Shown here: positions 1 through 9,861 of the stretch, piece after piece
How positions within the stretch are numbered: the stretch's first letter is position 1
Layout: every line of letters begins with the position of its first letter
Made by a program: the position numbers and the translations under genes
The notes under the pieces: generated by a model
What the model was told of the DNA's origin: nothing
The model's database searches: none
Seen by the model: the letters and a program-made list of their open reading frames with translations, nothing else
DNA from: Ureibacillus xyleni
Lineage (GTDB): Bacteria; Bacillota; Bacilli; Bacillales_A; Planococcaceae
Assembly: GCF_900217795.1 (NCBI RefSeq)
Contig: NZ_OBMQ01000018.1
Location: 17,931 to 81,930, forward strand
Direction of reading: 5' to 3'
Length of the DNA: 64,000 nucleotides

Positions 1-13
1 CAGTTTCCCCATA

Positions 14-1273
14 TCACACCACCTTTATGCCTTTTTTCCATACAGATTTCACATGGTTGACACCAAATAAATATTGTAGTTCTTGATAACTTTTCGTTTT
101 CCATATCACGATATCGGCTTGTTTCCCGACTTCAAGTGACCCCACTTGATCTTGACGATTGATTGCGCAAGCGGCATTATAGGTTGCGGCGATTAAGCTT
201 TCAGCAGGAGTCAAACGCATCGAGATACAAGCCAAATTCATCACAAGTGGCATGGATGTTGTGGGTGAAGAGCCGGGATTGCAATCGGTGGAAATCGCGA
301 CAGCCACACCTGCATCAATCATTTTTCTTCCTGCAGCGGCTTCTTCCCGTAAATACAAGGCGGTCGCTGGTAGTAAACAAGCGATTGTTCCTGCTTTAGC
401 CATAGCCTTAATCCCCTCATCGGATGCTTTTAACAGATGTTCAGCTGAAATGGCCCCGATTTTTGCGGCTAATTCTGCTCCACCATAGGGCTCAATTTCA
501 TCGGCATGGATTTTTGGAATCAACCCAAATCGTTTTCCCGCTTCTAAAATCCGCTCTGCTTGTTCTGGTGTATAAACGCCCTTTTCACAGAACACATCAT
601 TAAATTCTGCGAGTTTCTCCGCAGCGATGATTGGTAACATGTCGTTAATTAAATAATCGACAAATTCATCTTCCCGCCCCTTATATTCTGGTGGGACGGC
701 ATGGGCACCCATAAACGTTGGCACGATATCAATTGGATGTTGTTCTTGTAGTCTTTTCATGACGCGTAACTGCTTCAGCTCGGTTTCAAGATTCATGCCG
801 TAACCGCTTTTCCCTTCAATTGTTGTGACTCCGTGAGCTAGAAAGGAATCCAATCGCCGTGTTGTTTGCTCAAAAAGCTCCTGTTCTGTTGCTTCTCTTG
901 TCATACGGGTTGTCGCATGAATGCCGCCACCTGCATTCATAATGTCCATGTACGTTGCCCCTTCTAGGCGCATTTCAAATTCATGCTCCCGGCTTCCCCC
1001 ATAAACTACATGCGTATGGGGGTCCACTAATCCTGGCGTGACTAAATGATTTGTCGCATCGACAATTTCTGCTTCATGAGGCTTATCTGAATACTTTTTT
1101 TCAAGCTCTGTTGTTGTTCCGACAGCTTGAATTATGCCATCTTCAATCCATAAGCTGCCGTCTTCAATTAAACCAAGATTGGACATTGCTTCTTTGGTGC
1201 GTGGACCTAATTCATTAGAAGCAAGTGTTGCTAATTGGGCCGCATGTTTAATCCAAATCGGTTTTGTCATCAC
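14..1273 (-). CDS. hutI: Imidazolonepropionase
   Basis: Zn amidohydrolase that opens 4-imidazolone-5-propanoate to N-formimino-glutamate, third step of histidine catabolism, cytosolic. The 419-residue length is normal. Visible motifs are [10 protein letters not shown] (metal HxH) at about residues 84-93, HADE near 257 and TDCNPGS near 331. It is the last gene of hutHUI and overlaps the hutU stop by 4 nt, so translation is probably coupled. The open frame begins GTG (1273) followed at once by ATG (1270); an AAGGAG about 8-11 nt upstream serves either, so the start is uncertain by one codon. Family call is firm. Confidence 0.95.
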   Translation of the reverse strand: MMTKPIWIKHAAQLATLASNELGPRTKEAMSNLGLIEDGSLWIEDGIIQAVGTTTELEKKYSDKPHEAEIVDATNHLVTPGLVDPHTHVVYGGSREHEFEMRLEGATYMDIMNAGGGIHATTRMTREATEQELFEQTTRRLDSFLAHGVTTIEGKSGYGMNLETELKQLRVMKRLQEQHPIDIVPTFMGAHAVPPEYKGREDEFVDYLINDMLPIIAAEKLAEFNDVFCEKGVYTPEQAERILEAGKRFGLIPKIHADEIEPYGGAELAAKIGAISAEHLLKASDEGIKAMAKAGTIACLLPATALYLREEAAAGRKMIDAGVAVAISTDCNPGSSPTTSMPLVMNLACISMRLTPAESLIAATYNAACAINRQDQVGSLEVGKQADIVIWKTKSYQELQYLFGVNHVKSVWKKGIKVV

Positions 1274-2952
1274 TGATCCACTCCTTGATCAAGCATTGGC
1301 ATCTTGATTCCTTTTTCCCGAGCCGTTTTCTTGGCAAGTTCATATCCTGCATCAGCGTGGCGCACAACTCCCATTCCTGGATCTGTTGTTAATACTCGCT
1401 CGATACGTGCTTCGGCTTCTTTCGTTCCATCCGCCACAATCACGACTCCTGCATGTAAGGAGTAACCCATTCCGACGCCACCACCGTGGTGTACAGAAAC
1501 CCAAGTGGCACCTCCAACTGCGTTGACCATCGCATTTAAAATCGGCCAATCTGCTACAACATCTGAACCGTCTTTCATCGCTTCTGTTTCACGGTTTGGT
1601 GAAGCAACGGAACCTGAATCTAAGTGGTCACGACCGATGACAATTGGCGCTTTTAGTTCGCCGCTTGCCACCATATCATTGATGATTTTTCCGAATCGAG
1701 CGCGTTCGCCATAGCCTAACCAACAAATTCGAGAAGGAAGACCTTGGAATTGAATTTTGTCTTGTGCCATACGAATCCAGTTGCATAAATGTTCGTTGTC
1801 ACTAAATTCACGTAAAATGGCTTCGTCTGTCTTATAAATATCTTCAGGATCTCCTGATAGGGCTACCCAACGGAAAGGTCCTTTTCCTTCACAAAATTGT
1901 GGGCGAATATAAGCTGGAACAAATCCAGGGAAGTCAAAGGCATTTTCTACGCCTTCATCTTTCGCAACTTGACGAATGTTGTTCCCATAGTCAAAAGTAA
2001 TGGATCCTTTTTCCATCATCGTAAGCATTGCGTTTACATGTGTGGCCATCGATGCTTTTGAACGTTTCACATATTCTGTAGGGTTTTCGCTTCGTAACTT
2101 CGCTGCTTCTTCAAGCGTCATCCCTGAAGGAATATAACCGTTTAGTGGATCATGAGCTGATGTTTGGTCAGTTAATGCATCAGGAATGAAGTTTCTTGCA
2201 ATCATTTCAGGAAGAATGGCTGCTGCGTTCCCTAATAAACCAATCGATAACGCTTTGCCTTCTTTCTTTGCCGCTTCAGCTAATTGAATGGCTTCCTCTA
2301 ACGTATACGCTTTTACATCGGTGTAACGCGTTTCGATTCGGCGGTCGATTCTTGTTTCATCCACCTCAATGGCGATACATACGCCTCCGTTCATCGTTAC
2401 CGCAAGTGGTTGTGCACCACCCATTCCACCTAATCCAGCTGTTACAGTGATTGTGCCTTTGAGTGTACTGTTAAAATGCTGTTTCGCTAACTCCGCAAAG
2501 GTTTCATACGTGCCTTGTACAATTCCTTGTGAACCAATATAAATCCAGCTACCTGCTGTCATTTGCCCGTACATCATTAGCCCTTTTTTATCGAGTTCGT
2601 GGAATGTTTCCCAATTTGCATAAGCTGGTACAATGTTGGAATTTGCAAGAAGAACGCGTGGTGCATCCGTATGTGTTCTGAAAATCGCGACAGGCTTTCC
2701 TGATTGCACAAGTAAAGTTTCATCGTTTTCTAGTTCTTTCAGTGATTTCACGATTGCATCGAAAGACTCCCAGTTACGAGCAGCTTTTCCGATTCCACCA
2801 TAAACGACTAAGTCTTCTGGTCTTTCTGCAACGTCTGGATCTAAATTATTCATTAACATCCGAAGAACGGCTTCTTGTTGCCAGCCTTTTGTATTAAGAT
2901 TTGTCCCTACATAACGTACTACTTTTTGGTTAGTTGTTGTTTTCATTTTCAT
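1270..2952 (-). CDS. hutU: Urocanate hydratase
   Basis: Converts urocanate to 4-imidazolone-5-propanoate using a tightly bound NAD+ as electrophile; second step of histidine degradation. The 560-residue length fits the family. The glycine-rich NAD site [10 protein letters not shown] (about residue 174) and the [20 protein letters not shown] segment are characteristic. The start lies 23 nt inside the end of hutH and the stop overlaps hutI, so the three enzymes are translated as one tight unit behind the hutP terminator. Confidence 0.96.
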   Translation of the reverse strand: MKMKTTTNQKVVRYVGTNLNTKGWQQEAVLRMLMNNLDPDVAERPEDLVVYGGIGKAARNWESFDAIVKSLKELENDETLLVQSGKPVAIFRTHTDAPRVLLANSNIVPAYANWETFHELDKKGLMMYGQMTAGSWIYIGSQGIVQGTYETFAELAKQHFNSTLKGTITVTAGLGGMGGAQPLAVTMNGGVCIAIEVDETRIDRRIETRYTDVKAYTLEEAIQLAEAAKKEGKALSIGLLGNAAAILPEMIARNFIPDALTDQTSAHDPLNGYIPSGMTLEEAAKLRSENPTEYVKRSKASMATHVNAMLTMMEKGSITFDYGNNIRQVAKDEGVENAFDFPGFVPAYIRPQFCEGKGPFRWVALSGDPEDIYKTDEAILREFSDNEHLCNWIRMAQDKIQFQGLPSRICWLGYGERARFGKIINDMVASGELKAPIVIGRDHLDSGSVASPNRETEAMKDGSDVVADWPILNAMVNAVGGATWVSVHHGGGVGMGYSLHAGVVIVADGTKEAEARIERVLTTDPGMGVVRHADAGYELAKKTAREKGIKMPMLDQGVDQ

Positions 2953-4468
2953 TTCCTCCTAATTGAGATACTTTTTTTCCAAACTCGAACGATTCAATTT
3001 TTAACCAAGCATTCATCGCTTCAATATCTTTTGAAAATACGCGATCGGCATGAATTGATGGAACAATATTTCTTGCATTTTCTAAAAAACTTCGCGTGTG
3101 TGACGCCATTTTATCAACTCCACGGTATTGTGCCGCTTGTAGCCCACAGATTGCCTCAATCGCTAACACTCGACGTGTATTCGTGATAACTTGATATGCG
3201 TGTCTTGATCCGATTGTTCCCATGCTAACGTGGTCTTCTTGGTTCGCTGATGACGGAATGGAATCGACACTTGCTGGGTGTGCTAACGTTTTGTTTTCCG
3301 ATACAAGGGATGCCGCCACATATTGCATAATCATCGCTCCTGATTGTAAGCCGGGTTCAGGACTTAAAAACGGAGGCAAATCATTTAGTTGTGGGTTGAC
3401 AAGGCGTTCAATTCGTCGTTCAGAAATGTTAGCTAGTTCTGCTACCGCAATCGCTAGGAAATCCATCGCGAATGCAATCGGTTGCCCGTGGAAATTCCCA
3501 CCTGATAAAACTTTTTCCCCGTTGTCAAAAATTAATGGATTATCTGTTGCAGCGTTCATCTCAATTTCCAATTTTTCTTTTACGTAATTTAATGTTTGCC
3601 AAGTAGCGCCATGAACTTGTGGGATACAACGAATGGAATAGGCATCTTGCACACGAAGTTCGCCTTGCTTTGTTGTTAAAGAGCTATCTGATAAGTAACA
3701 ACGTATGCGTTCTGCTACGTCTACTTGTTCTTTATAACCACGGGCAAGTTGAATGTCTTCATCAAATGCATCAATAATTCCACGTAGTCCTTCTATCGTT
3801 ACGGATGCAATAAGTTCTGTTTGATAAGCTAATTTTTCTGCCTCAAGGTATGCAATAACGCCCATTGCGGTCATTGCCTGCGTTCCATTAATAAGTGCTA
3901 ACCCTTCTTTTGCGGTTAAGGTGATTGGGAAAATGGATTCCTTCTTTAAAGCATCTTTGGCAGAGGTTCTTTCCCCTTTATAAAAGACCTCCCCTTCACC
4001 AATCAACACAAGGGCTAAATGAGAAAGTGGCGCTAAATCACCGCTAGCACCGAGTGATCCTTGCTGAGGGATAACCGGATGAATGCCAGCATTCAATAAC
4101 TCTAGCAATCTTTCAATAACTACAGGGCGTACCCCTGAGAAGCCCTTTAATAATGCGTTTGCACGTAGGAGAATCATCGCACGGGATACAACCTCTGGAA
4201 AGGGCTCTCCAACGCCGCAAGCATGAGAACGAATTAAATTGAGTTGTAGCGCCTCCACATCGTCTTTACCGATAAACACATCACTAAATTTTCCAAAACC
4301 TGTTGTAATACCGTAAACAATACGCCCCTCGGAAACGATTTTTTCTACCGCTTTCCGACTTTCTTGAACTTTTTTCATACTTTCCTCAGAGTAAATAACT
4401 TTTTCTCCATCGAATAAAACTTTTCGTACATCTGAAAAAGTAAGTGTTTGACCATCTAATGTAACCAT
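2930..4468 (-). CDS. hutH: Histidine ammonia-lyase
   Basis: Deaminates L-histidine to urocanate, first step of the pathway. The [10 protein letters not shown] motif at about residues 142-151 supplies Ala-Ser-Gly for the self-formed MIO electrophile. A longer frame runs up to 4531, but the start at 4468 is preferred: AAGGAGG sits 8 nt upstream and the protein then begins MVTLDGQTL like its relatives, giving 512 residues. The extra upstream codons are the leader that contains the HutP-type terminator. Overlaps hutU by 23 nt. Confidence 0.96.
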   Translation of the reverse strand: MVTLDGQTLTFSDVRKVLFDGEKVIYSEESMKKVQESRKAVEKIVSEGRIVYGITTGFGKFSDVFIGKDDVEALQLNLIRSHACGVGEPFPEVVSRAMILLRANALLKGFSGVRPVVIERLLELLNAGIHPVIPQQGSLGASGDLAPLSHLALVLIGEGEVFYKGERTSAKDALKKESIFPITLTAKEGLALINGTQAMTAMGVIAYLEAEKLAYQTELIASVTIEGLRGIIDAFDEDIQLARGYKEQVDVAERIRCYLSDSSLTTKQGELRVQDAYSIRCIPQVHGATWQTLNYVKEKLEIEMNAATDNPLIFDNGEKVLSGGNFHGQPIAFAMDFLAIAVAELANISERRIERLVNPQLNDLPPFLSPEPGLQSGAMIMQYVAASLVSENKTLAHPASVDSIPSSANQEDHVSMGTIGSRHAYQVITNTRRVLAIEAICGLQAAQYRGVDKMASHTRSFLENARNIVPSIHADRVFSKDIEAMNAWLKIESFEFGKKVSQLGGNENENNN

Positions 4469-4507
4469 CTGTATGTCCTCCTTCAAAATTCTTATGACAA
4501 TAGAAAA

Positions 4508-4562
4508 GGAGGCTATACCAAAGAGAATCACTAAAAAAGTGATTTCTTGATATAGCCCCCTA
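4508..4562 (-). terminator. HutP-controlled intergenic terminator
   Basis: On the minus strand a long imperfect hairpin starts GGCTATATCAAGAAATCACT and closes AGTGATTCTC...GGTATAGCC, followed by a short U-rich tract, between hutP and hutH. In Bacillus subtilis the same position carries the terminator that HutP, bound to L-histidine and Mg2+, prevents from forming. The position and neighbouring UAG triplets suggest the same control here. Confidence 0.82.
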
Positions 4563-4577
4563 TTATCTAAAATACTA
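4560..4577 (-). promoter_or_regulatory. Candidate HutP RNA-binding triplets (UAG repeats)
   Basis: Three UAG triplets of the minus-strand transcript lie at 4575-4577, 4567-4569 and 4560-4562, separated by 5 and 4 nt, just upstream of and entering the terminator hairpin. HutP of B. subtilis binds NAG triplets separated by about 4 nt. Seen: the triplets and spacing. Inferred: HutP binding. Confidence 0.6.
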
Positions 4578-4585
4578 TGGGCAAT

Positions 4586-5029
4586 TTATATATGATTAAT
4601 GCCTAAACCAATCGTTTCATGTTCAGAACCTTTAACTGGAGCGCCAATGGTCCCGTATAAGGAAACCGCAATCCAATCTCCCTCGCGCTCATCTTCATAG
4701 GGGTTCCCTCGTAAAACAGCAAAGGACAAACCAACTGTTCTTAAGACAGACCCAATTTGCACTTGGCCTCGTGTTATGCCATTTAACGCTTCGATAATTG
4801 CGTGGTACAATGCGTGTGATTCGCGATAGATATCTGAGTGAATAACCCCGTTTTTCTTAGCGGCGGTTTCAATCGCAGCAACTACCTTATGTGCATCCAT
4901 CGACCCAACTTTTCCCGTGCAACTCTTCCAGTTCAACTGCTCGAGTGTTGCAAGATATTCAGTAGGTTCATCAGAAAGCAAAAGTAAGATAGCGTGTTTA
5001 CCTATACGACGATCGTTACTTAATGCCAT
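4586..5029 (-). CDS. hutP: Hut operon positive regulator, histidine-dependent antiterminator
   Basis: Small hexameric RNA-binding protein that, with L-histidine and a divalent metal, stops the downstream terminator from forming so that hutHUI is transcribed. 147 residues, typical of HutP; contains the family [20 protein letters not shown] segment (metal/histidine-binding histidines, about residues 72-91) and the [13 protein letters not shown] loop near the C-terminus. First gene after the hut promoter, 117 nt upstream of hutH with the hairpin between. The ribosome site (GGAAAGAG, about 8 nt) is weak. Confidence 0.94.
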   Translation of the reverse strand: MALSNDRRIGKHAILLLLSDEPTEYLATLEQLNWKSCTGKVGSMDAHKVVAAIETAAKKNGVIHSDIYRESHALYHAIIEALNGITRGQVQIGSVLRTVGLSFAVLRGNPYEDEREGDWIAVSLYGTIGAPVKGSEHETIGLGINHI

Positions 5030-5098
5030 TTAAACAACTCTTTCCATTTTCTAAGTAGCACAACAAGTTGAATTTTCTAATGTCTAATAGCTAACTTG

Positions 5099-5127
5099 AT
5101 TGTAAACGCTTCAAAAATACGTGTCAA
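5099..5127 (-). promoter_or_regulatory. Sigma-A promoter of the hut operon
   Basis: Minus strand: TTGACA at 5127-5122, exactly 17 nt, then TACAAT at 5104-5099. This is a near-consensus vegetative promoter about 70 nt upstream of hutP, read leftwards. Confidence 0.85.
5101..5114. promoter_or_regulatory. Catabolite-responsive element (cre)
   Basis: TGTAAACGCTTCAA matches the CcpA consensus TGWAARCGYTWNCW with one mismatch. It covers the spacer and -10 box of the hut promoter, so CcpA binding would block initiation when preferred sugars are present, as known for hut in Bacillus. Confidence 0.75.
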
Positions 5128-5238
5128 CGAGTATTTTTGAAAGTTTAATATTATTTTGACAATTGTCAGATAGGTAAAATTTCCATTACTTTCATGTGCC
5201 AGTTCGACAAATTAAAGAAATACATGCTCTAGGTGGTC

Positions 5239-5641
5239 ATTCCAATTCGGTATTATATTTAGGTATTCCAATTCAGTATTACGTATACGTGTTACATCCA
5301 AATATTCCAATTCAGTATTACGTATACGTGTTACATCCAAATATTCCAATTCAGTATTACGTATACGTGTTACATCCAAATATTCCAATTCAGTATTACG
5401 TATACGTGTTACATCCAAATATTCCAATTCAGTATTACGTATACGTGTTACATCCAAATATTCCAATTCAGTATTACGTATACGTGTTACATCCAAATAT
5501 TCCAATTCAGTATTACGTATACGTGTTACATCAAAGTATTCCAATTCAGTATTACGAAAAAGTATTACATTAAAGTATTCCAATTCAGTATTACATAAGA
5601 GTATTACATCTAAATATTCCAATTCAGTATTACATAATACT
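5239..5641. repeat. Tandem array 1: 39-bp repeat made of three 13-mers
   Basis: About nine copies of a 39-bp unit (seven nearly identical), each divisible into 13-mers of the type CAGTATTACGTAT, ACGTGTTACATCC and AAATATTCCAATT. Both strands stay open across the array because 39 is a multiple of three; the resulting 13-residue peptide repeats are not considered genes. The array lies between the 3' end of the lysR gene and the hut promoter. It ends with ATTACATAATACTTAAACA, almost the same tail as array 2. Confidence 0.93.
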
Positions 5642-5769
5642 TAAACAAGTTGCGTTCGTGTTTAAAATTTGTGAAAACCCTAAGTAGCCATCCATGTAAA
5701 AAAGCGCAAATTCATCTTTTGAAAATGCGCTCATAGTCTAAATATCTTTACCTTCAACTACAGTGTATC

Positions 5770-6615
5770 TCAACGCAAACTTTCATTTACTAGAGTGAAG
5801 ATGTTAGTTGAATAGGTTAATAAAGAAATTTTTCTACTAAATTCATTATCTATTAATGGGATTGCTTTTAAACCTTGTTCTAAGCGTCTAATACTCATTT
5901 CAGGGAGAATGGTTACGCCAACACCATTTTTGACCAGTTTTAAAATTACATCATTTTCTCCAATTTCCATCGTGTTGTTTAATACAATGTCTTCTTGTCT
6001 CAAATATTGATCTAACGAATTCCGAATATCACAAGGAGAGGTTGGCAAAATTAAATTTTGTTCCGTTAGTTGAGCTAATGAAATGGAAGGAACTTTTGAA
6101 AACTCACTTGAAGCCAAGGCAATCACAAAGTATGGTTCATTTAAAAAAGTATAGACATAATCCTTCTCTTTAACATCCTGTCCAAATCCAACATCTATTT
6201 CTTTTGCTAGTAATAAGTTTTCGATCTCCTGACTTGTTCCTACAACATGAAGAACTACTTTATATTCTAAGGAATTGAACTTTTGTATGATTTCTGGTAA
6301 TAAATTATTCGCAATACTAGGTAGGGCTGCAATTTTTATCGTTTTCTTCACATCTTTTTTTGTGAATCTTTGTTTTAATCTTGTAACATGATCCAATATT
6401 ATTTCCGCTTCTCTCAGAAAAATGTCTCCATCAGAAGTTAACAATACTCCACTTTTACTCCTCTTAAATAAAGTTGTACCTAACTCCTTTTCTAATAATT
6501 TTAACTGCTTCGTTAAAGCTGGCTGTGAAATATGGAGTGATTTTGAAGCTTTATTGATACTTTTCGTTTCGGCTATTACTTTCACGTAATTCATTTGCTG
6601 AAGATTCAAATTCAT
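5770..6615 (-). CDS. LysR-family transcriptional regulator
   Basis: 281 residues. N-terminal winged helix-turn-helix is clear (INKASKSLHISQPALTKQLK, about residues 20-39), followed by a substrate-binding-like domain (about 90-281). It diverges from the PLP-lyase gene at 6722, the usual arrangement in which a LysR protein controls its divergent neighbour in response to that enzyme's substrate. The C-terminal end is a little shorter than usual (most LysR proteins run 290-310 residues). The inducer cannot be read from sequence. Confidence 0.88.
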   Translation of the reverse strand: MNLNLQQMNYVKVIAETKSINKASKSLHISQPALTKQLKLLEKELGTTLFKRSKSGVLLTSDGDIFLREAEIILDHVTRLKQRFTKKDVKKTIKIAALPSIANNLLPEIIQKFNSLEYKVVLHVVGTSQEIENLLLAKEIDVGFGQDVKEKDYVYTFLNEPYFVIALASSEFSKVPSISLAQLTEQNLILPTSPCDIRNSLDQYLRQEDIVLNNTMEIGENDVILKLVKNGVGVTILPEMSIRRLEQGLKAIPLIDNEFSRKISLLTYSTNIFTLVNESLR

Positions 6616-6621
6616 CCCCCC

Positions 6622-6640
6622 TTATAACTTCAGATTATAA
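6622..6640. promoter_or_regulatory. Possible LysR operator
   Basis: TTATAA-N7-TTATAA (6622-6627 and 6635-6640) forms a short dyad in the 106-bp divergent gap between the lysR gene and the PLP-lyase gene, just upstream of the lysR start. LysR proteins usually bind such T-N11-A dyads. Weak because the region is AT-rich. Confidence 0.35.
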
Positions 6641-6721
6641 CATTATGACAAGTTGGTATTATCTCAAAATATGGGAAAATCATAAAATTAACAGGAGACT
6701 TAATATAGAGGAGATGTTTAT

Positions 6722-7699
6722 TTGAAACCATTTTCGATTACGTTACAAGATATTATCCAAGCTCAAAAAAGAATTCAGCCTTATATTCACCACACACCAT
6801 TAGAGTATAGTGAAAGGTTTACTCAGCTATATAAATCGGACATCTTTTTAAAATTAGAAAGCCTTCAAGTAACGGGAAGTTTTAAAGCAAGAGGATCTCT
6901 CAACAAGTTGTTAACATTAAATGAAACTGAACGTCAACTTGGTGTAATCGCTCCTTCTGCAGGAAATCATGGAATCGGCTTAGCCTATGCAGCAAGGAAA
7001 TTGAATGTACCTGCTCATGTTTATTTACCAAAAGATGCAGACCAAAGTAAAATTCGAGCTTTAAGTAACTATGGGGCGCAATTATCGTTTTTTGAAACAA
7101 TTGAGGATGCTAGAATCGCCGCCATCAATACAGCACATGAAACTGGTAAAACGTTTCTTTCTGCTTACAATGATCCTGCCATCATTTCAGCGGGTGGCAC
7201 AGTTGCTCTAGAAATTATACAAGATTTGGCTGACGTCGATGTGGTGATAACTTGTTTAGGTGGCGGAGGCCTTACTGCTGGTATTTGTATAGCCTTAAAA
7301 TCTATTAATCCCAAAATTGAAGTTTGGGCTGTGGAACCTAAAAATAGCCCGTCCATCGCTACTTGGCATAGTGAAGGAAAGGTGTCAGAAGTTAATTTAA
7401 AAAGTTCGATAGCTGAAGGTCTAAGTGGTCCAATTGATCCTAATACAATTACTTTCCCAATCATTCATCAATATATTGATCGGATTTTAACCGTGACAGA
7501 AGAGGAGATTGTAAATGCAATGAAATCAATGCTAGATTCCCAATACATTATTGAACCTTCAGGAGTAGCAGGTATTGCAACATTAAGTCAATGTGGAGAT
7601 GAATTAAAGGGGCGAAAAGTAGCGATCGTAGTAACTGGTAGAAATATTTCATGGTCTAGATTTCTTTCTATCGTCAATGAAAATCGTCATAATCAATAA
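6722..7699 (+). CDS. PLP-dependent serine/threonine dehydratase-like enzyme
   Basis: Fold-type II PLP enzyme of the threonine/serine dehydratase, serine racemase and threo-3-hydroxyaspartate ammonia-lyase family; probably deaminates a hydroxy-amino acid. 325 residues, no regulatory ACT domain, so catabolic-type rather than IlvA. Visible: GSFKARGSLN with the PLP lysine (about residue 53), SAGNHGIGLA (79-88) and the phosphate-binding CLGGGGLTAG (about 178-187). Start is TTG at 6722 with GAGGAGA about 8 nt upstream. Divergent from a LysR gene and followed by a good terminator, so it is a single-gene unit. Substrate not determined. Confidence 0.88.
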   Translation: MKPFSITLQDIIQAQKRIQPYIHHTPLEYSERFTQLYKSDIFLKLESLQVTGSFKARGSLNKLLTLNETERQLGVIAPSAGNHGIGLAYAARKLNVPAHVYLPKDADQSKIRALSNYGAQLSFFETIEDARIAAINTAHETGKTFLSAYNDPAIISAGGTVALEIIQDLADVDVVITCLGGGGLTAGICIALKSINPKIEVWAVEPKNSPSIATWHSEGKVSEVNLKSSIAEGLSGPIDPNTITFPIIHQYIDRILTVTEEEIVNAMKSMLDSQYIIEPSGVAGIATLSQCGDELKGRKVAIVVTGRNISWSRFLSIVNENRHNQ

Positions 7700-7722
7700 T
7701 TAATAAAAGAGCAACCGCATTG

Positions 7723-7757
7723 AATGGTTGGCGTTGAATTAATGCCAACCATTTCTT
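7723..7757 (+). terminator. Terminator after the PLP-lyase gene
   Basis: AATGGTTGGC (7723-7732) pairs perfectly with GCCAACCATT (7744-7753), followed by TCTT. It sits 23 nt after the stop codon. Confidence 0.75.
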
Positions 7758-7758
7758 C

Positions 7759-8024
7759 AGTATTACGTAAGAATATTACATAAGAATATTACATGTAAAT
7801 ATTCCAATTCAGTATTACATAAGAGTATTACATATAAATATTCCAATTCAGTATTACATAAGGGTATTACATATAAATATTCCAATTCAGTATTACATAA
7901 GGGTATTACATATAAATATTCCAATTCAGTATTACATAAGAGTATTACATACAAATATTCCAATTCAGTATTACATAAATGTATTACGTTTAAATATTCC
8001 TTTGTACTATTACATAACACTTAA
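7759..8024. repeat. Tandem array 2: 13-mers in 39-bp units, upstream of parA1
   Basis: About 20 consecutive 13-mers (CAGTATTACATAA, GAGTATTACATAT, AAATATTCCAATT and variants) organised as 39-bp repeats. It ends ATTACATAACACTTAAACA, sharing its tail with array 1. The array occupies almost all the space between the PLP-lyase terminator and the parA1 start 64 nt further on, which suggests the partition proteins may bind it. Confidence 0.93.
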
Positions 8025-8087
8025 ACATACATACTAATATGATGCATTTAATTTTTACATATCATTTAAAAAGGTGGTGCAATAGTT

Positions 8088-8891
8088 TTGACGGAAGTTT
8101 ATGCAGTTGCCATGAATAAAGGTGGGGTGGGGAAGACATCGCTTGTTTCAAATCTCGCAGGGGCGATTTCCATAAAAGAAGGAAAGAAAATTCTTATTAT
8201 TGATACGGATGGGCAAGGGAATTCGTCCATTGCTTTTGGGTTAAATCCAAGTGAATTCGAAAACACCATTTATGATGTGCTCTTAGGTCATATTGAAGTG
8301 GAGCAAGTGATCGTCAATGTAAATGAATCTATTGATATTATCCCAGCTAACGAAGATATGAATTTCTTAGAATTTGATATTTTGCCAGACATTCAACATT
8401 ACGACAAACCGTTTACATTATTAAAGCGTTCCATACAAGGGATTATAAATAACTATGATTACGTCTTTATCGATACACCACCAAGTATGGGGTTAGTTGT
8501 CGGAAATGTCTTAGCAACCGCAGACAAGGTCATTATTCCGTTTGTCCCGGAAACATTTGGTGTGAAAGGGTTGATTCGAATTATCGGTGCAATCAATGAT
8601 CTGAAACATCGTGAAAACCCGAATTTAGAAATTTTGGGGGTTGTCGGGATGATGGTCGATAGCAGGACGATTCTTCATTCTGAAATGCTGCAACAAGCAC
8701 GACGATTTTGTCTAGAAAATGAACTTCAAATGTTCGAAACGATTATTCCACGTTCCATTCGATTTGCGAACAGTACGGCCTATGACGGGAAACCCGCAAC
8801 GTTAACTCCTTCTAGTAACCCAATTGTGAAAGCTTATTTTGAATTAATGGATGAGGTGTTTGAATATGGCAAGACAAAGCAAAAGTCTTAG
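8088..8891 (+). CDS. ParA/Soj-family partition ATPase (ParA1)
   Basis: 267-residue deviant Walker-A ATPase. KGGVGKTS (about residues 11-18), the DTDGQGNSS Walker A' segment (39-47) and FIDTPPSMG Walker B (about 124-132) are all present; no N-terminal HTH, so it is a Soj/type Ib-like ParA. Such proteins form ATP-dependent gradients on the nucleoid and move cargo bound by a small partner, normally a plasmid centromere complex. Start is TTG at 8088 with AAAGGTGG about 11 nt upstream. It overlaps the RHH gene by 26 nt. Confidence 0.92.
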   Translation: MTEVYAVAMNKGGVGKTSLVSNLAGAISIKEGKKILIIDTDGQGNSSIAFGLNPSEFENTIYDVLLGHIEVEQVIVNVNESIDIIPANEDMNFLEFDILPDIQHYDKPFTLLKRSIQGIINNYDYVFIDTPPSMGLVVGNVLATADKVIIPFVPETFGVKGLIRIIGAINDLKHRENPNLEILGVVGMMVDSRTILHSEMLQQARRFCLENELQMFETIIPRSIRFANSTAYDGKPATLTPSSNPIVKAYFELMDEVFEYGKTKQKS

Positions 8892-9222
8892 TAATGTGTT
8901 TGATAAATTTAATGAAAATCATAAAGTAGAAGAGGGAAGTAATGCACTAGAAAGTAATATTGCAAATGAAACTCAAGTTGAACAAGAAGAAGTGACACTT
9001 AACACGCCAACAATTGAAGGGATCAAACAAGATCTGCTAAGCATGTATGAAGAAAAAACAAACAAGGAAAAAGTGGAAGATACGCATATACGAACGACCT
9101 TTTTATTTAAAAAAGACTTAGCGAACAGATTGGACATGCTCGCTAAAAATAAAAGAGGCTTCAAAACGATGTTTATGAATAAAGCAATCGAGGCGTTATT
9201 GGAAGAGATGGAGAAGAAGTAA
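8866..9222 (+). CDS. Ribbon-helix-helix partner of ParA1 (centromere-binding candidate)
   Basis: 118 residues from the ATG at 8866; an earlier in-frame ATG at 8851 lies within parA1 and lacks a better ribosome site. N-terminal 70 residues are acidic and low-complexity; the C-terminal 45 (RTTFLFKKDLANRLDMLAKN... then MNKAIEALLEEMEKK) read as a strand plus two helices typical of ribbon-helix-helix DNA-binding proteins. The gene order ParA then small RHH protein is that of type Ib partition cassettes such as delta-omega. Likely DNA target: the repeats upstream of parA1 (inference). Confidence 0.8.
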   Translation: MARQSKSLSNVFDKFNENHKVEEGSNALESNIANETQVEQEEVTLNTPTIEGIKQDLLSMYEEKTNKEKVEDTHIRTTFLFKKDLANRLDMLAKNKRGFKTMFMNKAIEALLEEMEKK

Positions 9223-9376
9223 TTATCAAAGGTGTAATTTATTGAATAATCGATAGAAAACAAACCCCCATCAAATTGTAAAATGTACCCTATAAGATAG
9301 ACACTTAAAAAAAGTCTCTCTTATGGGGTACTTTTATTTATAATGAAAACAACTACAACTAAATGGAGCATAACTT

Positions 9377-9802
9377 ATGTCAAAAATATTATTTACTGAT
9401 CACGAACAGAATTTACTCAAGAAACACCCTTATGTCAAAGCGGTTAGTGATAAAGCAATTACTTATACAGATGAATTTAAAGCGTTGGCGATTAAAGAAT
9501 ATAAAGAAGGAAAATTTCCACGTCAAATTTTTGAAGATGCAGGATTTGATATTGAAATCGTTGGGATAGAGCGTGCTAAATCAGCTTTAAAAAGATGGCG
9601 TGCAGCCTATCAAGAAAATGGGTTAGAAGGGCTTGAAGATTCACGTAAATATCATTCTGGACGTCCCCTTGAACGTGAACTAAGCATAGAAGAAAAGTAT
9701 GCAAGATTAGAAGCACAAAACGCTTTATTACGTGCTGAAAATGAATTATTAAAAAAGATAGATTTAGCAGAAAGGTTGTTGGTGAAGAAAAAGAAACATT
9801 AA
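9377..9802 (+). CDS. IS3-family OrfA (helix-turn-helix protein)
   Basis: 141 residues, N-terminal helix-turn-helix region (about 30-90, YTDEFKALAIKEYKEG) and a C-terminal leucine-zipper-like coiled coil (LEAQNALLRAENELLKKI, about 113-130), as in the IS150 subgroup. It acts in transposase assembly and end recognition. The A-AAA-AAG heptamer at 9751-9757 lies near its 3' end and permits -1 frameshifting into the OrfB frame; OrfB is indeed in the -1 phase. Confidence 0.9.
   Translation: MSKILFTDHEQNLLKKHPYVKAVSDKAITYTDEFKALAIKEYKEGKFPRQIFEDAGFDIEIVGIERAKSALKRWRAAYQENGLEGLEDSRKYHSGRPLERELSIEEKYARLEAQNALLRAENELLKKIDLAERLLVKKKKH
9751..9757 (+). promoter_or_regulatory. Programmed -1 frameshift heptamer of the IS3 element
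   Basis: A AAA AAG in the OrfA reading phase (codons AAA at 9752 and AAG at 9755), the classic X-XXY-YYZ slippery site. After a -1 slip the frame reads on without stop through the region before 9862 into OrfB, giving the OrfAB transposase. Confidence 0.8.
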
Positions 9803-9861
9803 CATCAGAACAGAAATTTCTCTTAATTCATTATGTCATTGAAAAGCACAGCTTAAATCGC

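Noticed and set aside
5071..5085. CodY-box-like AATTTTCTAATGTCT
   Set aside because: Only about 9-10 of 15 positions fit AATTTTCWGAAAATT; expected by chance in AT-rich DNA.
5180..5205. Possible sigma-54 promoter upstream of hutP (CTGGCAC on the minus strand)
   Set aside because: No GC at the required distance of 12 from the GG; a perfect sigma-A promoter is present instead.
5196..5622. Open frames on both strands with 13-residue peptide repeats (and the same at 7763-8020)
   Set aside because: They result from the 39-bp repeat having no stop codon in these phases; there is no ribosome site, and both strands are open at once.
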